A stretch of DNA of 64,000 bases, taken from positions 14,512,769 through 14,576,768 of the forward strand of contig CAXIPT010000001.1 of NCBI GenBank assembly GCA_964030475.1. The letters are read 5' to 3'. The stretch's first letter is position 1. Each line of letters starts with the position of its first letter. Below, piece after piece: positions 36,784-49,100 of the stretch. A model generated the notes under the pieces. The model searched no databases, had not been told where the DNA came from, and was given only the letters and a program-made list of their open reading frames with translations. Made by a program: the position numbers and the translations under genes. This DNA comes from Tethya wilhelma (taxonomy: Eukaryota; Porifera; Demospongiae; Tethyida; Tethyidae).

Positions 36784-36885
36784 AACTAGTCTATCGATCT
36801 AGGCCCTCCTCCTTCGTCATGTGGCGCGTGCAACTGACGTGACGAAGGCAAGGAGGAGCCGAGGGTCTAGCTCGATAGACTAGTT
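36784..36885. repeat. 100-bp imperfect hairpin
   Basis: The left arm AACTAGTCTATCGATCTAGG and CCCTCCTCCTTCGTCA are mirrored by TGACGAAGGCAAGGAGGAG and CTAGCTCGATAGACTAGTT, with a short loop in the middle. It lies about 250 bp upstream of GT92 paralogue 1 and is probably a tiny MITE. Confidence 0.75.
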
Positions 36886-36977
36886 GGGGTCTAGCCTGGT
36901 TCCCAGCCCAGGCCCGTAGTCCCCACATGGCATTCGAATCTATGCACGTCCTGTGTGATGTGATTGTCCGTACGCAT

Positions 36978-37473
36978 AGGGTGTCCAACGTCAAATTTCA
37001 AGAGCAGCAAATTGAAGTTATTGCTAGTTATTTGTGTAGTCCTACTATAGGTCAATTGGAAAAATATATCTGGTTTGATGCAACCACGCATTGTTTTCCT
37101 TTGCGAGGCATTTTACTAAAAACACAAATTCGCAAAATAATGGTCACGTGACCAGAATATAGTACGCGTATGTACGTACACATGCCTACACCGCGTGCAA
37201 GCAGTAAGAATCTTGCAAACACTCATAAAAAGATAACATAGTCCTAGAACATTGCTTACAGCCGGCCAGGCCTCACTAAATTTGCTATTGCATGTAGTGG
37301 ACCTAGTATAGTATGGCATTTTGGTCACGTGACCATCATTTGCGAATTTGTGTTTTTAGCCTCGCAAAGGGGGTGACTAATCTCGAGAGTCACCCGGGGT
37401 GACTAATCTCGATCTCACAGTAAAATCTAAAATTCTAGTCACCCGGGTGCCCATTTTACCGTTAAAATCATTG
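36978..37473. repeat. 496-bp direct repeat, copy 1, containing a 273-bp palindromic element
   Basis: It is identical wherever compared to 38096-38591 (offset 1118). Inside, 37098-37370 is an inverted-repeat element beginning CCTTTGCGAGGC and ending GCCTCGCAAAGG, whose arms include ACACAAATTCGCAAA and GGTCACGTGACC. A second small palindrome around GAGAGTCACCCGGGGTGACT follows at about 37373-37445. No gene was recognised. Confidence 0.85.
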
Positions 37474-37633
37474 TGTAGTTTGGTAAAGGGTCGACTAAGT
37501 TAGAAGCAAGCAATATGCAATAATTGTTTACAGGAAGTGTGAATCCAAACAAAAGGGGTGACAGAGGTGAGTACATTTATCAATTATGCAATAATAGGGG
37601 GGGGGGGGGGGAGGATTGGGGGGTTCTCTAGCT

Positions 37634-38094
37634 ATGCAACTGCAGCCCAGAATTTATAGAGTGCTGACTTCCTTTCAGTCTACGTACAGTAAACTCAAGT
37701 TTCGGAAACAAAAAAGCATGAGCACTAATCAAGTCAAAGAAAGCCAAGATTCTAGGACAGTAGAAAGTCTATCCAAGCCTATTGCTTGCAGTGACAGTAA
37801 TATTGGAAGAGCAGCAGAGCTAGTGACAGGCTGTACAATGAGTGAAGGTCCTACTACAGAGATAAACAGTGAAGAAAGGAACAGCAGCTCAGCTCAATCA
37901 ACTGTGCAAGACAGTAATCCACCAGCAGCTGCAAGTGGAGTGATGGTGTTTGAAACCATGGATGCAGCAGAGCCCATTGCTTGCAGTGAAGGCAATACTG
38001 GAAGAGCTACAGAGCTAGTGACAGGCTACACAATGAATGGAGTCTTATATCTACCAACTACTGCAAGAGCTAATGCAGACCTGATCAGAGCAGC
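37634..38094 (+). CDS. Unrecognised ORF, truncated by an ambiguous base and repeat junction
   Basis: I do not recognise this protein. The frame is open from ATG 37634 for about 153 codons to the single N at 38095, where the sequence switches into the second copy of the 496-bp repeat. It is hydrophilic, Ser/Thr/Glu-rich, with no membrane segment. It contains a duplicated ~20-residue unit, P-I-A-C-S-D-S-N-I-G-R and P-I-A-C-S-E-G-N-T-G-R, each followed by A-E/T-E-L-V-T-G. It may be the 5' exon of a gene or mobile-element protein whose continuation is lost at the assembly junction. Confidence 0.35.
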
Positions 38095-38095
38095 N

Positions 38096-38591
38096 AGGGT
38101 GTCCAACGTCAAATTTCAAGAGCAGCAAATTGAAGTTATTGCTAGTTATTTGTGTAGTCCTACTATAGGTCAATTGGAAAAATATATCTGGTTTGATGCA
38201 ACCACGCATTGTTTTCCTTTGCGAGGCATTTTACTAAAAACACAAATTCGCAAAATAATGGTCACGTGACCAGAATATAGTACGCGTATGTACGTACACA
38301 TGCCTACACCGCGTGCAAGCAGTAAGAATCTTGCAAACACTCATAAAAAGATAACATAGTCCTAGAACATTGCTTACAGCCGGCCAGGCCTCACTAAATT
38401 TGCTATTGCATGTAGTGGACCTAGTATAGTATGGCATTTTGGTCACGTGACCATCATTTGCGAATTTGTGTTTTTAGCCTCGCAAAGGGGGTGACTAATC
38501 TCGAGAGTCACCCGGGGTGACTAATCTCGATCTCACAGTAAAATCTAAAATTCTAGTCACCCGGGTGCCCATTTTACCGTTAAAATCATTG
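38096..38591. repeat. 496-bp direct repeat, copy 2, preceded by N
   Basis: This is the second copy of 36978-37473, including its palindromic element (38216-38488). The base just before it, 38095, is the only ambiguous base in the window, so the junction may be an assembly join and the duplication may not be real. Confidence 0.85.
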
Positions 38592-38633
38592 CGTATTCGT
38601 TAATTTCGAAAATGCAATGTATAATGGCATAGA

Positions 38634-39013
38634 TACCGTATAGCGGGAAATTTCCGTGGGGTGCAAATTTTCGTTATTTTCGTGACTGACCTCTGAGTCA
38701 CGAAATTTTCCCTCCCATGAAAATTTTTTCTGAGGTCAAAGGTCACGATACTAGCCACGCGCACGCTGTCAAAGACTTCAGTTCTCTGTCTCTTGCCCGT
38801 CTTTTCAAGAAGTTTGCAGTCTAAATAGCTAGTATCTAGCTAGAATAGTATTCTACATGTATACCAAAGCAGATAAACTTCACAAGACCTTCAAGCGCTG
38901 TAAGTTGGAGATACTTGAGTCACGAAAATTAAAACCACGAAAATTTTCTTCTGAAGCGCAGTCTAGGCTTTTCACGAAAATTTACACCCCCGAAAATTTC
39001 CCGCTATACGGTA
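38634..39013. repeat. Inverted-repeat element, family A, copy 4
   Basis: The left end TACCGTATAGCGGGAAATTT and right end AAATTTCCCGCTATACGGTA are exact complements; it is 380 bp long. It is the cleanest example of the family in the window and lies 97 bp downstream of GT92 paralogue 2. The interior short ORF (from 38857) is not considered real. Confidence 0.9.
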
Positions 39014-39110
39014 ATACATGGCATGCAAATTTCTACTTATGTATGGTCTTGGGGACTTTTTATACAACTGTACAAATTAGGCAGACCCCAAATACTTTCC
39101 ATCTTGAGAT

Positions 39111-40397
39111 TTATACAATGGTGTTGTTACAAACATTAGGGTGTGTTTTCAATGTGTTACGTCTTATGTGAGCCACATATGCATCTGTTGTTGGTACCAG
39201 TTTTGCTTTGTAACCTCTAACCAGTGCCACAGCCTCATGGACTCCAACTTCACGTACAGCTGAGAGTTTGTGAAGGGACTTAAAATTATACTGATCATTT
39301 GAATCTATTATCTTATTCACAAGATACCGAGTCACATTACCATCCTTTATGGTGTTTGGATCGTGTGTCAATCCACAATCAGGATGATAAAGAGACCAGA
39401 GAAAATTGATGGAACCAATGCGACGACTACTGTCAAAGAATCTTTGAACATAATAATGGATGTCTGGTTTTCCTGGAACAACCGGTACAAAGAAGTCATC
39501 AGTGTCGTACAAAAGAGCATAGTCATATGTTTCACGGTGACGGTATATGCAGTCATTGTAGAATAAAATCTGTTGATAGTGATGGATCTGTGACTTGTTC
39601 AAATGAATTGGCCAAACATCAAGTGTGGTGTAGTTAGTATCCAAGTATTGTTGCAAAATTGCATCATTTGCATTGCCTTCATCAATAAATGATTGCTGAG
39701 CATACATGTAAATGTGGTCCACTCCAATTGTCTTTTGATAAAGCAACCATTGTCTTAACCATGGTGGTTTGCTATACACTGATACACAAACAACAATTGA
39801 TTTGGTGGTTTGTTTGTCATTTAAGCTCAGTTGGCCAGGAGGTATGTACAAACCTCTCTCAGTCTGAGCTTTCTGTTCACGGCCCATTTTGTCCTGGTAC
39901 AGTACGAACATTGAGCTTCCGTTATGTGGTATAGGCAAATTACAACATGTTACTACTCCCTCAGTATGTGTCAAAAATGGCCGAATGTTCTGTACCCACC
40001 TATACTGGATAAACATTCTGACAGTAATGTCTTCAGTTCTGTGTCCTTCACTTTCACACCCTGTTGTCATATGATCTTGTAGTGCCTTTTTTAATATGAC
40101 TAAGAATATTATAGTAGCATTCTTGCAATGTGGTGTTGATTCACTTAAAAATGCAATTCGTGGCAACAATGGACCCTGGTCCCACTGTGGCTGTCTAGTT
40201 GCTATGACGTCGACTTCATCACTAATGTTGTCAATAGATTCTGGATAGGTAAACGTCTGCTCTTCTAGTGTTACTAGTATCAAGTTTCTGCTTGCTGGTC
40301 GAGGGAGTCTCACATACAATAGAAGTAAAATGATGGACATCAGTAAGGGCACAAAGACGTACGTTTTGCAAAGCCGAGGGCGACTTGTTGTAAACAT
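39111..40397 (-). CDS. Glycosyltransferase family 92 (DUF23) protein, paralogue 2
   Basis: A 428-aa single-exon paralogue of the gene at 35286-36536, very similar along the whole length. It has the same N-terminal anchor (F-V-P-L-L-M-S-I-I-L-L-L-L-Y-V), the same Y-D-T-D-D-F-F acidic motif, and the same A-H-I-R-R-N near the end followed by a slightly longer tail. Small insertions near the N-terminus and beside the catalytic motif (S-R-R-I-G) distinguish it. Both copies are on the minus strand, about 2.6 kb apart, consistent with tandem duplication followed by invasion of repeats between them. An in-frame GTG precedes the ATG. Confidence 0.88.
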   Translation of the reverse strand: MFTTSRPRLCKTYVFVPLLMSIILLLLYVRLPRPASRNLILVTLEEQTFTYPESIDNISDEVDVIATRQPQWDQGPLLPRIAFLSESTPHCKNATIIFLVILKKALQDHMTTGCESEGHRTEDITVRMFIQYRWVQNIRPFLTHTEGVVTCCNLPIPHNGSSMFVLYQDKMGREQKAQTERGLYIPPGQLSLNDKQTTKSIVVCVSVYSKPPWLRQWLLYQKTIGVDHIYMYAQQSFIDEGNANDAILQQYLDTNYTTLDVWPIHLNKSQIHHYQQILFYNDCIYRHRETYDYALLYDTDDFFVPVVPGKPDIHYYVQRFFDSSRRIGSINFLWSLYHPDCGLTHDPNTIKDGNVTRYLVNKIIDSNDQYNFKSLHKLSAVREVGVHEAVALVRGYKAKLVPTTDAYVAHIRRNTLKTHPNVCNNTIV

Positions 40398-40988
40398 CAC
40401 AGGTAGTCAAACTCCATGTGACAAAATTAAATCCTACGATCCGTACCTTCAAAGAAAATATTCGCGAAGGACTAGTGATTATGTATGGTCAAATCATAAA
40501 TCAGTGAACAATGTCAACGGCAATGACTATTCTAAGCGAAACCTAAGGAGAGAAAAGAGTCAGCATTGCATTTCAGCAAGTACATAAAACATAATTATAA
40601 TTTATGCTAAAGTTCAAAAGTAATGTTTAATATGCGGTGCGGCATAGCCGTCTACATGCAAAAGGACGCATGCGCAAATCTGCACGTCAAGCAAAACGCA
40701 AAATGAAAATGGTGGTCAAACACAACAGAGGAATGAGTGTTAATTAATAAACGAATAGTTGAGTGGAGAGTTTTTTGTTCAGTTGAGTGTTTATTTTTAG
40801 TTATTTCAAGTCTCGCTAGGCCGGCGGGGCGGCGGTCATGCAGACCACGCCCTTTTATTTATGGCTTCCAAATATGCACAGGAAATGAGCTGCGTGTATA
40901 AATTTGATAGCTAGATAGTGTGAAGAAGTTAGAAATCTAGTCTCAGATATATGTAGCTGAAAAGATCGAATTATTTCAAGTGATCCTG
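40398..40988. other. Divergent intergenic region, GT92 paralogue 2 / PTB gene
   Basis: These 591 bp separate two divergently transcribed genes and must contain both promoters. There is a short GC-rich patch near 40815-40850. No known element was recognised. Confidence 0.45.
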
Positions 40989-41369
40989 ATGGCAGTTGTG
41001 ATGACCTCTCCACCGCAAATCGCCTTTCCTTCAGCCTCTCTAGTGGGAACAACTAATGTAACGTTTCTACCCTCCAAACTGTTCAAAGTAAAGAATGTGG
41101 ACGACAAAGGGAGAATCATCCATGTGGGCTACCTCGAAGTGACGGACACAGACATCATCTTTACCTACGAACACTATCCGTCAGAGGTAACAAAGTGGCC
41201 CTTGAAATGTATTAGGAGATACGGAGTCAACGTGGACGGCGATCTGTTTGCTGTAGAAGCTGGTCGAAGAGCACCGAATGGTGAAGGTCTTTACGCGTTC
41301 AGAACTACAGATGCTACTGAAATTAGACGGCGTATGGACTATTACACACAAAATAGCCACAGATCGTGA
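40989..41369 (+). CDS. Stand-alone IRS/FRS2-type PTB-domain protein
   Basis: The ORF is intronless and encodes 126 aa, almost entirely one PTB domain of the insulin-receptor-substrate/FRS2 class. Visible family features are K-V-K-N-V-D-D-K-G-R, a strand with G-Y-L-E-V-T-D-T-D-I-I-F, W-P-L-K-C-I-R-R-Y-G and V-E-A-G-R-R-A-P-N-G-E-G-L-Y-A-F. Such domains bind NPxY-type or phosphotyrosine peptides on receptors. Adaptors of this class normally add long C-terminal tails with docking tyrosines, and FRS2 has an N-terminal myristoylation site (M-G). Neither is present: the protein starts M-A-V-V-M and stops after the final helix. It could be a small dominant-negative-like adaptor, or a gene whose further exons I failed to see, though a stop codon directly follows the domain. 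I chose the ATG at 40989 over the upstream in-frame GTG. Confidence 0.85.
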   Translation: MAVVMTSPPQIAFPSASLVGTTNVTFLPSKLFKVKNVDDKGRIIHVGYLEVTDTDIIFTYEHYPSEVTKWPLKCIRRYGVNVDGDLFAVEAGRRAPNGEGLYAFRTTDATEIRRRMDYYTQNSHRS

Positions 41370-41417
41370 AACGACTGGTGTTTGTATCATTTATCCATGT
41401 TTGTACAATTGTTCCTG

Positions 41418-41436
41418 TGTGTGTGTGTGTGTGTGC
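41418..41436. repeat. Short (TG)n microsatellite in the PTB gene 3' region
   Basis: A short near-perfect (TG)n run about 50 bp after the PTB stop codon, probably in its 3' UTR. Confidence 0.75.
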
Positions 41437-41759
41437 TATGTGTTATCACGCGAGTTTCCTCTCGATCGTTTTTCGATCCTTCGATATCACAGAAATTTAT
41501 TTGTGCATCAGATCATGTCAATTTATTGAAATTCATTATTATTGTATCTGCTCCAAGCTCCATGCTTGCTGTAATTTGTGTATATATAGCTGTGATCATT
41601 CATGATCACCTTCAATTAATTTCACATCAAAGTTAAAATTTATTATTGTTCTCTGCATCATTATTAAAACTAAAACAATTTGCTCACTTGCTTCATTTGA
41701 CTTAGTAATAGTGGGTGTATAGTCTGCATGTAGTGTGAAACACAAAACAAGATGTATAC

Positions 41760-41765
41760 AATAAA
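41760..41765 (+). terminator. Possible polyadenylation signal of the PTB gene
   Basis: AATAAA lies 390 bp after the PTB stop and only 20 bp from the stop codon of the convergent SCPx thiolase. If used, the two transcripts would have touching or overlapping 3' ends. Confidence 0.35.
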
Positions 41766-41785
41766 GAGTAAAACATAACTACTTC

Positions 41786-42393
41786 TCAAAGTTTGGCCAC
41801 CATGGGCAAGAGAGTCTCTGGGGTATACTTTTTGTAGAGAGTGACTACAGCTGCTCCTCCTATGCCGAAGTTTTGCTGGAGACCAACTTTGGCATTGTCT
41901 ACTTGTCGCTTCTCAGCCAGTCCTCTCAGCTGTAAGCAATAAATGCACAAAATGATTTGCAATAAAATTACATATGAACTGGTAATATTTTTTCTCATGA
42001 AATTTGGGGTATTGAATTGTTCACTAGGAGAGCTCAGATGAAGAGACTCAGGGTATTGTGTGCAGCCAGCTCAGCTAGCTTGGCTCATCTCCAACATTCT
42101 ATTCAAATGCTCTCCATTATTTCATTAAACACAACTCTCACTTGAATTGAGGTACATGTCTAATTCCATTGAAAACTACAATTGTGAATGTGATACACTT
42201 CACACCCATTACCAGCAATGATTGCTAGCCACATCACATTAACTGACAATGGCTGAGACATTTATCATCACCAGCTGTTCTAGCCAACAGCCAGTATAAG
42301 AAAAACACAATGTGCATGTACATGTGCACCTAATTTTACCTGCCAACAGATCTCAGCACACTGGCCAATTCCAGTGGCACCAATTGGATGACC

Positions 42394-42450
<57 letters not shown>

Positions 42451-44341
42451 ATTAGTTTTTAGCAAAAACAAAAACACTCATTTAGCATAATAACCAGTTG
42501 TGGCTGAGTGAAGTCTAGTCTGTGGGTGAAAGCCACTAGTCCTACACTATTTGTGGTTTTGTCATTAGCTTCCCTTTGAAGTGCTGCAGTGGCCAGAGGT
42601 TGTGGTGACAGGATAAAAAGGATAGATTGGAGCCCCAGATGTGGTGAGGTGAGAGACAGAACTACAAAAAGGCAGGCTGTGAGATAGAGTGCAGTAAAAC
42701 AATACAACCCACATCACAAGTTTACAAACTAGACATGATTAATCACAATCACCATCACATCTAACCTGTGACCCACTCCACAAGTTTCTAGCAGTTAAAA
42801 TACACACAGAAGAACTACATAATGCTCAAACAATACAAAAGGGTGCTAATTCACTTAAACAGCAGCCCACCAGCTCAGTTTCACAACACTGTCTCAATAT
42901 TTTGGCTACCCAGACAATGAGATTGGAACCAAAATGGACACTCAAACCTTACAATCAAGATTTTCTACATACACATAAATGGAAACCACATACACTGTGT
43001 AGGGTACAGCTAGGAATATTCCAAACATTCAGGTTTCTCAAGAAAGAAATGAATATTTCTTGTTGGTTGCTTTCAAAACAGAGAAAGTGAATGTCAAAAT
43101 TGTACGAGAAAACAAGAACAAAACATTACAACACAAATGATGCTTTAAAAGTGAAACGTAAATCAAGATTTGAAAACTTTACATTGTTGGACTATGCCAT
43201 GAAAAACAACCACTGATAATGTGTAAAGAAGAGACAAAAACAGCAGCTGGCCCCAGCTCTAGCTCTCAACAGAAGTAAAAGAAGGATATGTATCCGTTAC
43301 TATATCCAAGATCTAGCATGTGAATTGACACGTTTCACTTAGCAGTTTACATTGTTTCTCTAAGTGCACACACACAAACGGGAATTCATGTTGCATGAGA
43401 ATGCACTCAATTTGTACGAACACTTTACAAAACACTTTCAAGGAAATATTCACTTTTCAGTGATCAAAGAAAAAGCCATACGGTCTTTGTGTAGGTATAC
43501 AGGAGTGATACATCCACACTAGTGTATTATAGCATTATATTATATAGTTGTACTGTGAACTGCTTACTCAATCAAGCCATCAGGTGATAAGCATATTTGA
43601 CAGGAGGAACATGAAGCAAGTTGAGTGAATGTTTTAGTGTGTGTTTTACGTCAGCAATAACAAAGGAAGCCAAAGTACACACATCCCGTGAAACAATAAC
43701 TGAAAAGGACAATCTAAATAACATAATGATGGCTCGCTATTTGATATGTTTAAGAAAGGCTGAAAGGCTGAGTAAACAATAAGCCGTCTTATTCACTACA
43801 AATGTGGACTTTTCATGACTGCTCAGAGCAACTGCCAACCATGTGTTCATTAGAACCTAATGTGTACAAATTGCAAGCTTTCACATACACACACACACGC
43901 ACAACCTTTCGGGCAACAACAAACGTAACCGCGACATCAATGGACTGACCACATCGATGTGGTTAAGAGCTTTTCAAAGAGAACACTTTTCCTTTTAATC
44001 ATCATAACAGAGTGCAGCTGGTACATACATGCCAACTAGTGCAGTGATACATGAATGCGATCAGTAATATAAGAGGAAGCGAGAGGGCCTGGGCTACAGG
44101 AGGTTTTGTTTTGATCCAACACTCTATGTCACATTAACTCATAGTATCATTCCTGAAGCTACCTGTAACTGAGCAACAGTGAAGGAACTTGATTGTATTC
44201 ATGGTTTAAACAAGTTTGCACACTTGACTGAGCACAAAATGAGCATCATTTCCTCAAGTAGTGTAAGTAGCTCCTCCTTTGGACTGGCTGCGCTAAGAAT
44301 GTGACTAGGATGATGATGGATGGAGGTGGAGAGTGTCACCT

Positions 44342-44375
<34 letters not shown>

Positions 44376-44735
44376 CCACACACAAACCCTGGAAACTAAG
44401 GGTAAACAGAAGTCCTACCAAATGTCCAATTTTGGTCTATCTTCCCCCACTCAACCAGGCACAGCCTTCTCAAGTATACAGGGACAAAGTCTGCACACTT
44501 TACAAACAAACTGTTTAGTATCAAAACACATGCACTCACATACAAATAAACACAAGGAGCTTCAGCTATTCAAACTTTCAGAGGTAGTGTAAACACAAGT
44601 GTGCTGGTGTGTGCCTCTAGTTCTTTGAAGACAGGAAGAAGTGAATTACCAGGTTTACCTTTTGATTCTAGACCTCCACTTGGATTCACAACCCATCTCT
44701 GTCCGAGACGACACACTCTACCACCTAGAAACGAA

Positions 44736-44776
<41 letters not shown>

Positions 44777-46072
44777 TTGCAGCATTACGTAAAACACTCA
44801 GTTGCATGTCATGGATGACAAGTTATTATTACTACACCCTATCCCACCAACTGGCAACGACAGTGTACACAGTGAGTTCACTCTGTGTAGGTACTTAGAC
44901 TTGGCATTGCTTACAATAGCAATACATGTGTGTATATATATATAATATTAACCTTGTCTCAATTGTTTCCTACAGTCACAAGCCAAGAAATTATTCATAT
45001 GCACGCACAGTAACACGATTGGGGTGGAGGCTGACATAGGGGGTCAGTGACATGTTGCTAAAATGGCATGCATAAGTCTATACACAAGATATCATGATCT
45101 GGGCTAGCAAGTAAACTACCCGCTATAATATCAGTACTTATAGTAATTGATACCGTCCTATTGAGCTGGTGTTTAGCTCTAGATCTGTTATGAAATGATC
45201 CTAGGGATATATATTTTGGTTGGTCACTAGCCAGCAACATTCAATAGTAACCTCACCAGGTAAAATTTGCTACAGTTTACACAAGATTAAATTTTACTCA
45301 GCAGTCAATAGTACTCATTACCAGCACATGATTACACACAATACCTAGCAGTCCCTACAAAATATTTACATACAAACAAATTCACTCAGCAGGACTAGCT
45401 AGCCCCCCCATCTTCAGTTATGTATGTATCCACATGACAACATGCATGCAGCATACAATGGTCATGGGGACTGTATCACAGGATATATGCCCTTAGGCAT
45501 GTAGAACTGACCTCCAAGTACAAAGTTCAATCTTTAAGTGGCAAATTTAAATCATTCTGAATTTATAAAATAATTTTATGAAATTTGTAGACTCATACAG
45601 GAAGTGAAATTGCTCAGACTCTGTTCAGAGACACATGCTCTGCAGTGTCCACCACCAGCACATGGTGGGGTTCAGTTTTAGTATAAACAATAGCAACTTT
45701 GATGTTCAGTGGCCAAGGAATGGCTGTCTGTACAGGTGATGTAATGGGCAGAATATTGATTAATAGTGGATTTTACTTTTTCCTACCCACTTAAAATTCC
45801 ACCTCCTTCCTAAAGTCAAAATGCCCTGAGGAATTCTGTATCAAGGGTGTTCTATTTTGGGTTGTAGCTGCCTGTATGTGTACTCAAGATGCTTCAGCCA
45901 TTATCATTCTTTTACTGTTAGTCTCTAGAGTTGTTGCTAGCTAGAGCTTCGTACTTATTGCACGTTGTTTCAACCCACTACAACATCAATATCTAATGCA
46001 GCAATAAAAGGGAATAAGTTTGAGACATTTGCAATAGAACAGTGTAATGTAAGACAAAATGGGAAGAAGAAA

Positions 46073-46116
<44 letters not shown>

Positions 46117-49100
46117 TATACAGCAGTACTTGTACTAGTACCAGAAACTGTATCACTATATAACTGCTGTTTTGTTACCAAAAATAAAATATGACGTTTT
46201 GTGACATTTTTCAAATAAAAAAAATCACAAAACGTTCATAGAAGGTCATAAAATAGCATACATTTTATTTTTAGTAACAAAACAGCATTTATATAGTGAC
46301 ACAGTTCCTTTAACATTATCTAGGCAGTACATGCGTACACAGTACATAAACACTATCATACACACCACATACCAGCTAAACTACCATCTTAGGAAGAGAG
46401 TTACAGCCGCTGTCTGTCTAGGAAGTACACATTACTTACATTCTCTTGTAAGATACAATGAATGAGTGGGCAACATAATAACAAACACCCAGCAAACTAC
46501 ACACCACCCATCCCAGTAAACATAACCTTGTAATGCTTCAAAATACAGTTGGAACGGGATTCACAGAAATTAGGTGAATGCAACAGAAGTTCATGCTGCA
46601 TTCTATGCATGGCTATAGCCAGCTCCAGTCATACACAGCAAATCTCATTGTGTCTTTCATAGATTTGGCTTGCTAGTGTCTGTGGAGGGATATGCTATCC
46701 CATCTGCTCAGCCACTCTAAATGTATAAAGAGGAGGTGATTTTGTTTGTGTGCTTATTAGGTAAGAGTGTGTGGTAAATACTAGCTGGATAAGGCAAATG
46801 AACTTATGAAATCACATCCACAAACCAAAACCTTACTGGCTCTAAATTGTACTCAAAAATAATGAGAGTTGACAACCATTCCAGTGATTATGGAAGGATG
46901 CTTGAGATATAGGCTAGACAGCAATTTACCTATATTCAGTCACAAATAACCATGGAAACTTATAGAAAGCCTCTCTACAAGCCGAAAAGAGGTGCCCAGG
47001 TGCTGGTATACATGAAGAACTAGCACTGTCTTGAAGACACAAAATTTATTGGATTAGTGGCAGACCATAAAGAACAGGATACCCTCCTTAGGTAGCATAC
47101 AGGTGCCTGCAGTGGCCAATGGTGTCATCTGGGCGCTAAATTCAATGAACAAGTTTACCAACACCACTACAATAGCCTGTCAAGACCTACAATTTCAGAT
47201 TAAGATGAGTGTTTAAAGAATACTGGTTTAACAGGAAATAAGCTACAGTTATAGTCCCTTACCAGAGTCACACACATGGACTCCCAGGTGCTCTACACTA
47301 CAAAGGGAAGCTAGAGTGAAATTTGACTAAAGGAAGGATAAACCAACAGAGAAGCTTTCACACAGAAAGTGAGAGAGAGACTCAGTGTCTGGTGCAATCT
47401 TAATTTACACTCAGCAGGTATATGACATAATAAGCTGGGACATTCCCTTCACCAAATGAATCGAGTTCCTCTTCTTCTCATTCCAAGTAGCTATTAAGCT
47501 AGCTATATAGGTGAGATCAATACTATTTCCAGTGCAAGGACACAACACAGGGTCACACAATCACCTATACCCAAATGGTAGACACTGCAATATTACATGA
47601 TCAATGCAGCAATCCATTAGAGGGTGAAGTCAGCAAACAAATGAGGAGGCTGCAAATTTAATTGTGCCCAGTACAAAATATATACAACTTTGTTCACAAA
47701 CTACCATCTGTTAGCGAAAAAACATGAAATGAGTATTCAAGCGAGTATAGTGGTGGTTACTAACCAAAGGCGCCCGAAATCTCACACGAGGCGCTGAGGA
47801 TGGTAAACATGGCATGTTCTGAGGGACACTTATCAATACAGTGAGGGTTTGAGCAAGCTTGTGCAAGTTAGTTCCTCCAAGCAGACACCTAAGGTCACCA
47901 CTGACTATCTTGAGGTTAGTGAGTAAACCAATACACACTCTCCCCTCTGAGCCACACAGCCACATGTCAATGCAAGCCCATGCAAGTCTCTATTGTGAGT
48001 GGGGAGCAGGGTGTTCCCCAGAGAAAGTCCCTCAGGGGTGCTAATGATGTTGTAATTAGTGCTTGGGGAGACTATGTAGGAAAAAGCTTGGACCCCAACA
48101 AATAGATACACAACCAGCCTACAACTACTGCAAATCACAGGTTTAGCTGATGCTTTCAAACACAGTTTTTAGTCTTCCTCAGACAGCTTTCTTATTGTAT
48201 TCATCCAGAAAACTGGAAGGAAGTTCCTAAAGCACTCTCAGGCACTGTAAGGTTAACTTCTCTTTTAAAACTCATCTCTTCCTTTGACCCTTCCCCAACC
48301 ACCTAGTCTCTTCTTGTGCTATGCTACCAAGCCATACACCATCAAATACAATGAAACATGGGCTTTCCAAAGATGAAGGTCACATGCTCTCTGCCTTTGG
48401 CCATCCCTACAAGTCTCCTGAGCTGAGCTGTGGGTCAGTGGTGTACCAGAACACTACCAAATGGATTCAGGTGTCACCACAACATGTGGTGCAAACCACA
48501 CACCAAACACACAAGCAGACCACAGCCTTTATAGCAGCACACACACACAGCCAAACTGTCTCCCCATGATTTCATTACTGGCCACATATGCAGAGATCAG
48601 GCAGGAGGTTCCCTGGTGAGCTAGCAGCAATCAGTCTTGGGTGGAGAAGAAGGACAAAGAGACACCACAGCAAACTACAAAGCAAGAGTACTTTGTACAA
48701 AACTAGAGATAAGCCAAGCCTGGTCTCTTGATAGGAATCTTATCATGGCCTATGGTGGTGTTCTTGTTTGGAGTAATGTGTATACAAACACACATGGTAA
48801 AGATAAGGAGAGAAACTGCCACATCAGCACAAAGCTGATGGGGTCACACCCAGGTTCAAAACAATGGAGATACTCATTTGCTAGTCAAACAAGAGCATTC
48901 ATAGCACCAGTGCAAGTCACTCTCTCTCTGTAGATACTAGAAGAGCATTGCTTCATTCCAATAAACAGCAAACCACTCAAAACTGTTTTTTTCGTTATTG
49001 CAGTACACACATTTCTTCAAGTATGACTCACTGTGAACAAATGTACAGTGTGACGGAAGTGTAGTATAATGTTACATCATACATACTGCCAATACCTTGC

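Noticed and set aside
36978..37151. Open frame shared by both copies of the 496-bp repeat
   Set aside because: It runs into the palindromic element and ends there; no recognisable protein family, and the downstream half is repeat sequence.
38857..39171. 104-codon plus-strand frame
   Set aside because: Covers a family A repeat and the antisense of the GT92 3' end.
44320..44592. Plus-strand frame with Thr-His repeats
   Set aside because: CA microsatellite read as protein.
47711..47965. 84-codon minus-strand frame in the big thiolase intron
   Set aside because: No domain, weak codon pattern, and it is not needed by the thiolase, whose exons join in phase without it.
48321..48569. 82-codon plus-strand frame in the big thiolase intron
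   Set aside because: Low-complexity His/Thr-rich translation of CA-rich DNA; no support.
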